Origin: Bacillota bacterium
GTDB lineage: Bacteria > Bacillota > Clostridia > Oscillospirales > Acutalibacteraceae
Length of the DNA: 7,819 bases
Direction of reading: 5' to 3'
NCBI GenBank assembly: GCA_023458755.1
Contig: JAEWYE010000016.1
Span: 1-7,819 of the forward strand
The notes below the pieces were generated by a model. The model did not search any database. It had not been told where the DNA came from and saw nothing but the letters and a program-made list of their open reading frames with translations. A program made the position numbers and the translations under genes. This document shows positions 1 to 6,300 of the stretch, one piece after another; within the stretch, counting starts at the first letter, position 1; every line of letters starts with the position of its first letter.

Positions 1-61
1 GTATACGACGGGCAGGGAGAAAAAGCAAGAGGAAAATCAAACCGGGAACAAATACACGCAT
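1..61 (-). CDS. Possible 5' end of a divergent exported or membrane protein gene (partial, weak)
   Basis: On the minus strand an ATG at 61-59 opens a frame that stays open to the left edge, giving 20 codons. The peptide starts M-R-V-F-V-P-G and continues with a run of Leu, Ile and Phe followed by L-P-A-R-R, which looks like the start of a signal peptide or a transmembrane segment. The divergent orientation would place its control region in the same AT-rich stretch that precedes the regulator gene. Against it, there is no clear ribosome binding site upstream (only an A-rich run), the stretch is short, and a purine-rich plus strand read backwards easily gives Leu and Phe codons. The plus-strand frames here are also open for a short way (frame 1 to the TGA at 94-96), so a 3' gene end on the plus strand is an equally weak alternative. 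Confidence 0.15.
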   Translation of the reverse strand, partial: MRVFVPGLIFLLLFLPARRI

Positions 62-96
62 TTTATGCAACTTTTTTAACTTTTAAAAATTGGTGA

Positions 97-116
97 GTTG
101 AAAAGTTAACTTCAAC
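97..116. repeat. Overlapping palindromes, possible operator
   Basis: GTTGAA at 97-102 is the inverted complement of TTCAAC at 111-116, giving a 6-bp stem with an 8-base centre. Inside it AAGTTAACTT (103-112) is a perfect 10-bp palindrome, with its centre shifted by one base. A further inverted pair, TTAACTTTT (76-84) and AAAAGTTAA (101-109), uses the same bases. Such dyads are typical of binding sites for dimeric regulators, but AT-rich DNA produces them by chance quite often. They lie about 350 bases before the regulator start, which is far for a simple repressor site of that gene, and nearer to the possible divergent start at 61. Confidence 0.3.
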
Positions 117-381
117 CCATATGGCAGAAGTTACTTTTTCAAACAGAAAACGGAAATTAATTTGCCAAAGGCGGCATGTTCAATTAATCATGTCTCCTGT
201 TTCATTAGCTCATTCAGCGAGATAAAGGCTACAAAGTATCAGAATATTTTTTAGTGGATATTTTAAAATGCGATATTGACATTCTTAGAAGGAAGCAAAC
301 GACTGGGAGACAGTCATTTGATTCCTTTTTCTTGCTCATTTTTTATTTGGCTTTTAACACCCTCAATCATACTTTGGATGG

Positions 382-410
382 ATTACAAAATAAACTTCAT
401 CTGGTACAAT
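382..410 (+). promoter_or_regulatory. Candidate sigma-A type promoter for the operon
   Basis: A -10 element TACAAT sits at 405-410, preceded by TG at 402-403, which makes an extended -10. With a 17-base spacer the -35 position falls on ATTACA (382-387), four of six matches to TTGACA. Transcription would start near 417, giving an untranslated leader of about 50 bases before the ATG at 470. The -35 is weak, which would fit a promoter helped by an activator, but this is inference. TTGACA at 276-281 was considered as a -35 and has no good -10 at the right distance. Confidence 0.35.
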
Positions 411-455
411 TAACCGACATATTGGAAAATAATTCTTGTAAATCACTGCTTATTT

Positions 456-463
456 AAAGGAGG
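456..463 (+). promoter_or_regulatory. Strong ribosome binding site fixing the start of the regulator gene
   Basis: AAAGGAGG is a near-complete match to the anti-Shine-Dalgarno sequence and ends 6 bases before the ATG at 470. This fixes the start of the regulator. Confidence 0.85.
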
Positions 464-469
464 CGGCTC

Positions 470-2827
470 ATGGGCGACAGCGCTTCTGCCATTATAAAGC
501 CCTCGCTGAAGGAAATCTTTCTGACCGGCTGGGAATACTGCCGGGTCATTCTGTTCTCCGCGCCCTGTGGCTGCGGCAAAACCACCACGGCAGCGGCGCT
601 GCTTGCCGGGCATACCGTCTGCGCGCTCAATGCGGAGGACGCGGAATTTCTGCCGGAAAACATTCCGCCGGACTGCGACGGGGTGCTGGTGGACGATCTG
701 CAATATCTGCTGGAACCGGAGCGCCGGGAAGCGCTCTGTAATCTGATTCGAACTCGGACGGACCTGCGCTTTGTTCTGCTGGGCCGTGGGGCGGTTCCCG
801 GCTGGCTGATGCCCTTCCAGTTCGCGGGAATTCTGCTCACCATAGAAGCGCAGGCTCTGTTTTTTGACCGTGCTACCGCACAGCGCATGCTGGAGTCCCG
901 GGGCATTACGGCCAGCCCCGGTGATATGAGCGCCATTCAGCGGGATTTTAAAGGTTACCCCATCGCCATGGATATTCTCTGCCGCAAGCTGAAAAACGGC
1001 GGGGCGTACAGCGAAGACATCCTGAATTCGGCCAAGCGCGAGCTGTTCCTTTACTTTGACGAGGCGGTCTACCACCGCTTCGACGCGCCGCTCCAGCGAT
1101 TGCTGGTGAGCCTTGCACCGTTTGAGAGCTTCCATCTGGAGCTTGCGAAAATGGTCAGCTGCGATCCCCGGGCGGGGGAGCTGCTGGGCAGCATCCAGCG
1201 AGAAACCACTATGCTTTTGTTTGACGGACTGGACACCTATCATTTCTGGCCCATCTTTCGGGCGTTTTTGATGTGGGAGCTGCACCAGAAGCTCACCGAC
1301 GCGGAGAAGCGCTGCTTGTACAGCCGCGCGGCGCTCTATTACGAGCTGCGCGACGAGCTAGACAGAGCGCTGGAATGCTACTCCCTTGCGGTAGAACAGG
1401 GCAAGGTGTCCGCGTTGCTGGTAAAAAACGCGGAGCAGCACCCCGGCGTGGGGCGCTACCACGAGCTGCAAAACTACTATTTCGCTCTACCGGACGAGGA
1501 CATTCTGAAATCTCCGGCGCTGATGTGCGGCATGAGCATGCTCACCGCCATGTGTATGGATTACGAGGCCTCCGAGCGGTGGTACGGCGCGTTGCAAAGC
1601 TACGCCGCGCGGCTCAAAAAGACCGACTCCGAGTACAAAAGCGTCCAGAGCAAGCTTGCCTATCTGGACATTGGACTGCCCCAGCGGGGGAGCAAGGGAC
1701 TAATTGAGGTCATTGGCAGCGTATTCCGGGTTATGACGGACAAGCAGCTCAAGGTACCGGCGTTTTCCGTCACCAGCACCCTGCCAAGCATCATGAACGG
1801 CGGCAAGGACTTTTGCGAGTGGTCGAAAAAGGACGACCTGTTGTATGCTGCCATGAAAAGGCCAGTGGAAACCGTGCTGGGCCGGGACGGCGTGGGGCTG
1901 GCCGACTGCGCCATCTGTGAGAGCAAGTTTGAAAAGGGCGAGGACGTATCGAAACGCCTCCTCACCCTCATGTCGCGTCTGGGCGAGATTCAGGCGCGGG
2001 GTACATCGGACATCGAGTTTGCCGTGGTGGGTCTGCTGGCGCGGGTGCAGGTATCCCAGGGCAAGGCGCAGACGGCGCTAAAGGCCATCAAGAGTCTGCG
2101 CGAAAAATTCCTCGACACCGGGCAGACGCGCTTTTTGCCCAACATCGACGCGATGCTCTGCCGCATCCATCTCCGGCTGGGCGATACAGACGCCGCCCGG
2201 GCGTGGCTGCGGAAAAAAGCACTGAAGAACGATGCGCGGCTGTGGGCCATGTGGCGCTATCAGTATCTGACGCGGGTCATGGTGCAGATTCTTGACGGTG
2301 AGTGCGACGACGCGCTGCTGCTTCTGGCGCGGCTAAAGCCCTATTGTGAACACTGCGGGCGGGTGATGGACGGTATCCACATCCGGCTGCTCTCAGCGCT
2401 GTGCAAGGAGCGCATGGGCGACACGGAATGGAAGATAGAGCTTTGCGGGGCGCTGGATACCTGCCGCGAATATCAATTTATCTGGCCCGTGGCGCAGTAC
2501 GGCGCGGCAATTCTGCCGCTGCTGGGCGCTTGCGGCTGGGACGCCGGCGCGGCGTATCTTGACACACTGGTTACCGCCGCGCGGGCGCAGGCGGTGGAGT
2601 ATCCCCGGTTTTTGAAACCGCAGGTGCAGGCCATGGAGCCGCTGTCGACAGCGGAGACACAAGTGCTCAAGCTGCTTTGTCAGAATCTGAGCAATCAGGA
2701 GATTGGCGAAATATTGGGCACCAAGCTGCCCACGGTGAAGACCCACGTCAGCCGTATCTTGCAGAAGCTGGGCGTCAAGCGCCGAATCGAAGCCAAGGCC
2801 GCGGCTGAAAAGCTGTGTCTGCTATAG
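470..2827 (+). CDS. MalT/LuxR-type ATPase transcriptional regulator with C-terminal HTH
   Basis: A 785-residue cytoplasmic regulator. Near the N-terminus (31-38) lies a Walker A motif A-P-C-G-C-G-K-T, in the form seen in MalT and its relatives, where the first Gly is often replaced. Residues 70-80 (D-G-V-L-V-D-D-L-Q-Y-L) fit a Walker B motif with D75-D76. A following L-L-G-R-G-x-x-P-G-W-L stretch matches the sensor region of the family. The middle (about 285-720) is helical and reads like TPR-type repeats, for example around 285-312. The C-terminus (about 725-782) is a clear LuxR-type HTH: L-S-x-x-E-x-x-V-L-x-L-L, then N-L-S-N-Q-E-I-G-E-I-L, then T-V-K-T-H-V-S-R-I-L-Q-K-L-G-V. Family knowledge: such proteins bind ATP and an inducer, oligomerise, and usually activate transcription. 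MalT is about 900 residues, so this one is short in the sensor part. It is the first gene of a tight four-gene group, with the next ATG 9 bases after its stop. Target and inducer are unknown; autoregulation of the operon is inference. Confidence 0.9.
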   Translation: MGDSASAIIKPSLKEIFLTGWEYCRVILFSAPCGCGKTTTAAALLAGHTVCALNAEDAEFLPENIPPDCDGVLVDDLQYLLEPERREALCNLIRTRTDLRFVLLGRGAVPGWLMPFQFAGILLTIEAQALFFDRATAQRMLESRGITASPGDMSAIQRDFKGYPIAMDILCRKLKNGGAYSEDILNSAKRELFLYFDEAVYHRFDAPLQRLLVSLAPFESFHLELAKMVSCDPRAGELLGSIQRETTMLLFDGLDTYHFWPIFRAFLMWELHQKLTDAEKRCLYSRAALYYELRDELDRALECYSLAVEQGKVSALLVKNAEQHPGVGRYHELQNYYFALPDEDILKSPALMCGMSMLTAMCMDYEASERWYGALQSYAARLKKTDSEYKSVQSKLAYLDIGLPQRGSKGLIEVIGSVFRVMTDKQLKVPAFSVTSTLPSIMNGGKDFCEWSKKDDLLYAAMKRPVETVLGRDGVGLADCAICESKFEKGEDVSKRLLTLMSRLGEIQARGTSDIEFAVVGLLARVQVSQGKAQTALKAIKSLREKFLDTGQTRFLPNIDAMLCRIHLRLGDTDAARAWLRKKALKNDARLWAMWRYQYLTRVMVQILDGECDDALLLLARLKPYCEHCGRVMDGIHIRLLSALCKERMGDTEWKIELCGALDTCREYQFIWPVAQYGAAILPLLGACGWDAGAAYLDTLVTAARAQAVEYPRFLKPQVQAMEPLSTAETQVLKLLCQNLSNQEIGEILGTKLPTVKTHVSRILQKLGVKRRIEAKAAAEKLCLL

Positions 2828-2836
2828 GAGGGCGCA

Positions 2837-3103
2837 ATGGATCAAATCATGCTGACCTTGAAGCCCGGCGTCACGCTGGCAGAGCGGGGCGGGCAAATTG
2901 GCCTTGCGCTTCAAGAGCGCGTCCGCTTTGCCAAAGACGCGCGGCAGGCCAAAATCCTGCGGGCGCTGGTTCTGCAAAGCCAGTCGCTGGAAAGCCTGAT
3001 GGCTCTTTTGCACACAGGAAACGACCCGCCTGAGAACGATCCCGGAATATCCCTCGCCATGGCCGAGTTTATTCTGGACTTCGATGAGTATCTGGAATCT
3101 TAG
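2837..3103 (+). CDS. Small protein of 88 residues, possible PqqD-like fold
   Basis: The ribosome binding site AGGAGGG (2826-2832) overlaps the TAG of the regulator gene, and the ATG follows 4 bases later, so the two genes are very likely co-transcribed. There is no signal peptide or membrane segment, so the product should be cytoplasmic. The pattern reads as an N-terminal beta-rich part (L-K-P-G-V-T-L-A-E-R-G-G-Q-I-G-L-A), a short strand before K-D, a helix starting Q-A-K-I-L-R-A-L, then S-L-E-S-L-M-A-L-L, an acidic and Pro-rich loop, and a final helix A-M-A-E-F-I-L-D-F-D-E-Y-L. Length and order of elements resemble PqqD-type winged-helix domains, the fold of RiPP recognition elements: strands, then a helix pair around an x-x-I-L-x-x-L core, then a C-terminal helix. 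This is a judgement of pattern by eye, without a sequence match to a named family. No modifying enzyme is visible in the window. It could equally be a small partner or modulator of the regulator. That it is a real gene is well supported; the fold is not. Confidence 0.8.
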   Translation: MDQIMLTLKPGVTLAERGGQIGLALQERVRFAKDARQAKILRALVLQSQSLESLMALLHTGNDPPENDPGISLAMAEFILDFDEYLES

Positions 3104-3113
3104 AGGAGAGATA

Positions 3114-3263
3114 ATGGAACAGTCATTTTTGCTGACCATTACGGGCGCGGAAAACGGCGAGTGGCAGGGACATGTCAGCGGGCAAAACGCCCAGCCCGCC
3201 GAATTTCAAAGCGTAATGGAATTACTGAAGTTGATTAAAAGAGAGTTGGAGGAAACGAAATGA
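3114..3263 (+). CDS. Very small protein of 49 residues, function unknown
   Basis: An ATG at 3114 follows the ribosome binding site AGAGGAGAG (3102-3110) and begins 10 bases after the stop of the 88-residue gene. The TGA (3261-3263) overlaps the ATG of the giant exported gene as ATGA, and its last codons contain that gene's ribosome binding site. The product starts M-E-Q-S-F-L-L-T-I-T, has G-E-W-Q-G-H-V-S-G in the middle and ends in an amphipathic charged helix with F-Q-S-V-M-E-L-L-K-L-I-K. The strand/W-x-G-x-V/helix pattern suggests a small folded domain. I have an impression of similar short proteins beside regulators and surface proteins in Clostridia but cannot name a family. It has no signal peptide, no Cys and no Ser/Thr-rich tail, so it does not look like a classical RiPP precursor. 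The clean spacing, ribosome binding site and ATGA overlap are the main evidence that it is translated. Confidence 0.75.
   Translation: MEQSFLLTITGAENGEWQGHVSGQNAQPAEFQSVMELLKLIKRELEETK
3248..3263 (+). promoter_or_regulatory. Ribosome binding site and ATGA coupling junction
   Basis: GGAGG (3248-3252) lies 7 bases before the ATG at 3260. The stop of the 49-residue gene and this start share the sequence ATGA. This arrangement usually means translational coupling, so output of the giant exported protein would depend on translation of the small gene before it. Confidence 0.75.
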
Positions 3264-3334
3264 GAAAACGAATTTTCAGCATCCTGCTGTGCGTTTGCAT
3301 GGCGCTGACTCTGCTGCCGGTGTCGGTACTGGCG
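3260..3334 (+). other. Sec signal peptide of the giant exported protein
   Basis: Residues 1-25 show a basic start (M-R-K-R), a hydrophobic core (I-L-L-C-V-C-M-A-L-T-L-L-P) and V-L-A before the likely cleavage between A25 and A26. The two Cys are inside the core and are not followed by a lipobox pattern at the cleavage site, so secretion by signal peptidase I is more likely than a lipoprotein. Confidence 0.85.
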
Positions 3335-6300
3335 GCGACAACCTATACCATTAACTCAGGCGCGCTGACCATCAACAGAGACAATAAGCCTAACTATGAT
3401 AACGCCACGATTACGGGGACCGTATCCAATGAAGCGGAACAACTGATCATAGACGACGTAACAGTGGACCTGACAATTGAGAATTTAAGCATTACAATAA
3501 TCGGAACTGGCGGCAATATGTCCGGTATTACCCTGAAAAACAATGCGACGCTAAACCTCACTGTAAAAGGAACAAACACGCTGACCGGCGCTTACGGCGG
3601 CGCGGGGATCGACGTGCCCCAGGGCTGCACGCTGAATATTACGGCTGCAAGCACCGGTACGCTGAAGGCAACCGGCGGCAACAGTTACGGCGGCGGAGCC
3701 GGAATCGGCGCAGTCGGAAACAAATGGTCACTGAATGATATCGCAACCGAAACGCAAACGGTTGGAACCATCAATATTGCCGGAGGTACGATTATTGCGA
3801 GCGGCGGCACTTCTAATAAGAATGGAAGCGGTGTTATGGGCGCAGCCGGTATTGGCGGCTCACCGGATAGCACAACCGGTACTATTTCCATCTCCGGCGG
3901 AACAGTAACGGCAACCGGCGGGTATAGTTCAGCCGGAATTGGAGGAGGAAATTGCGGCTGCGTGGAAAGCATCACTATCGGGGACGGAATAGTAACGGCG
4001 ACCAGCGGTCAGGGAGGCTCCGCCATCGGCTCCGGATATAACGGAAAGACTTCCGAGTTGTCCTGTGGAACGATTGAGATAAACGGTGGAACTGTGGCCG
4101 CCAATGGCAATATCGGTTACGGCAAAAGTCTTGGTGGCTTATCTTATTCAGGCGGAGAAGTTTTCGTTGGGAGAGATGCCGGTGTCACGATCGAAAACGG
4201 CGTAATTTCTCCATCCACTGAGGGGGCAACCACCTCCACCTATCCGCTTTCCATCACGATTTATGATGGTCGGCTGACCAGTACCATTGCAAATGCCTCC
4301 ATTACCTTCGGCGGGAAAAGCTATGTGAGCAGAATTAATGTTTCCGAAAACTATGTGGGCACGCTATCCTGTTCGCTTGTGTTGGTAAATGGTACACTGA
4401 CAGGAACACAGACCGCAACAGTATCCGGAGACGGTTATTTCTGGGCGAATATTTCCTGCGCAGAGAACGCGGGCGGCTATTCCGCGACTATCGGAGAAAA
4501 ATTGTATCCGGTTTCCCTTTGGTTTTACGATTCGGCAATTACTGCGGATATCACAGGAGCCACAGTATTCGCGCAGCGGAGCGGGACTCCCCTAAATGGG
4601 GATTCTGCGCAGGGAATCGTGCAGTCCGTCTGCGATGGTACCATTGTAAAGCAGCAGAATGGCGTCGGGAAAATGACCGTCTGGATGACTGCCGGTGCCG
4701 AAACTGTACTTTCCGTGACAGCTAGCAGTCTAAACAGCAACGGCGCCATGAGCAAGAGCGGGCAGACTATTAAGGCGTCCACGAACGGAACCACAATTAT
4801 CATGCGTGACACAGGGGAAACGGCACAGATTTCAGGCCCGATGGATCTCTCCTATGGGAGCATTACCTTTAAGGAAAACGCTGGAAAGCTGGATATTACG
4901 TATACGCCCACCAGCGGTGGGAGTCCAACCACCGTTTTGGGGCAGTATTATGCAAATGAATATGAGATCACACAGTCAAATAACGATACGGCCACAACCA
5001 ATCAAATTATTTTCCAGAACACTCCCGACTTTGTCAAGGTGAAGCTCAGCGGTGTCAATATGGCCTCCCAGGGCAAGGCCGTTGACCTGCAGACAGCCAA
5101 GGCGTATCTGAATCTGTCAGGGAGCAATACCATTGATTGCGGCGGGGGAGGGCCTAACTGCATCGGTATCCACGCCGCGGAGGGCTCTGCCCTTACGATA
5201 GACGGGAACGGTAGCCTGGAGGTAAGAAACCCTTCAGAATACGGGACCGGAATTGGCGGTTATTATAAAGATGCTTTGTCTATAGATCAAAGAATTAAAG
5301 AAGGCGTCGGTACTATCCGAATAGAGGGAGGAACGCTCACCGTCTCTGGACAAAAAGGAGCAGGGATAGGCAACAGTTATTCTTATTCCGGGGGTAATCC
5401 GGGCAGCATCGAGATTGCCAGCGGAACTGTCATTGCCACCAGCAATACTGGTGCGGCCATCGGCGGAGGATATGACGCCAAGAGCCCCGCCATCACCATC
5501 AGCGGCGGAACCGTGACGGCAAACAGGATTGGCGCGGGATCCGGCTCCAAAAGCGGCGGTCCCCTTGCCATTACCGGCGGCACCATCAGCACGGCGGCTA
5601 GCGGAAAGCCCAGCATCATCAGTGTGGCAGCAACCAACGCCAGTGGTACGCCGGTTTATTATACAAAGGCAAATGTAAGTGCAATTTACGGCGCTACCAC
5701 AGCGGTAACGAGTGCGTCTGTCACAGATTACACATACGGATTCAACGATGTAAAGACCGACGCCAGCGGAAGCCTGCATCTGTTTCTGCCGGCAAGTGCG
5801 GAAAGCACAAAGACAACAGCTATTTTTAACGGCGTTACCTATGATGGTACAATCACTTCCACCGAGCCGAATACGCTGAAAAAGTATGTTCCGTTAGCAG
5901 TTTCAAAAGGCACCGTCACCAACACGGGCGCAACCCTATATGTGATGGCCAACAGTGGCAACACTATCTGCTATGCGGCGAGCGGCACTCCGCTTTCTGA
6001 AGGCAGCGCGGTGTGGGGCGCCAGTGACGTGCAAAGCATAGCGGCGTCCGGCGGAACGCAAACCATAACTCTTTCCGGCCTCACGGAAGGAAGCACCTAC
6101 ACCTATTATCTGGCGGCAAAAGAGGGGGACGACTACTCCGATGTGACGGCGGTGACGTTTACGACTCCGTTTACGGCTCCGAACGCTTCTGATGTGTCTG
6201 TGGACTACGCGGGCGAACTGTTAAAGGCTAAATTTGGCTTGGGATATACACTGGAATACGCCACTTCTGCCGACGCGGCGACCTGGACGGGAGTTGCGAC

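Larger units (their letters stand above)
62..469. other. AT-rich intergenic and leader region upstream of the operon
   Basis: About 400 bases that are visibly richer in A and T than the genes to the right. I see no convincing gene here. The only longer frame (254-457, plus) would need a GTG start without a ribosome binding site, and it ends inside the ribosome binding site of the next gene. The region holds overlapping palindromes around 97-116, an inverted TTAACTTTT/AAAAGTTAA pair at 76-84 and 101-109, a candidate promoter at 382-410 and the ribosome binding site at 456-463. It is probably the control region of the operon that starts at 470. Confidence 0.6.

Noticed and set aside
276..281. 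TTGACA as a -35 element
   Set aside because: No acceptable -10 element at 16-18 bases downstream; the region around 299-304 has no match.
254..457. 67-residue plus-strand frame before the regulator gene
   Set aside because: It needs a GTG start without a ribosome binding site, lies in AT-rich DNA, has no recognisable pattern and ends inside the ribosome binding site of the next gene.
443..1285. 280-residue minus-strand frame opposite the regulator gene
   Set aside because: It lies opposite the ATPase part of a clear MalT/LuxR-type gene, and its residue pattern is low-complexity as expected for a complementary-strand shadow of GC-rich codons.
3362..5629. CRISPR array suggested by the recurring GGCGGAAC-type motifs
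   Set aside because: The repeats are degenerate, lie in one open frame and differ at silent positions, as expected for protein repeats.
5234..5779. 181-residue minus-strand frame inside the giant gene
   Set aside because: It is antisense to the repeat-coding frame, which is open for 1520 codons with a signal peptide and domain patterns. Long antisense frames are a by-product of Gly/Ala/Thr-rich repeats.
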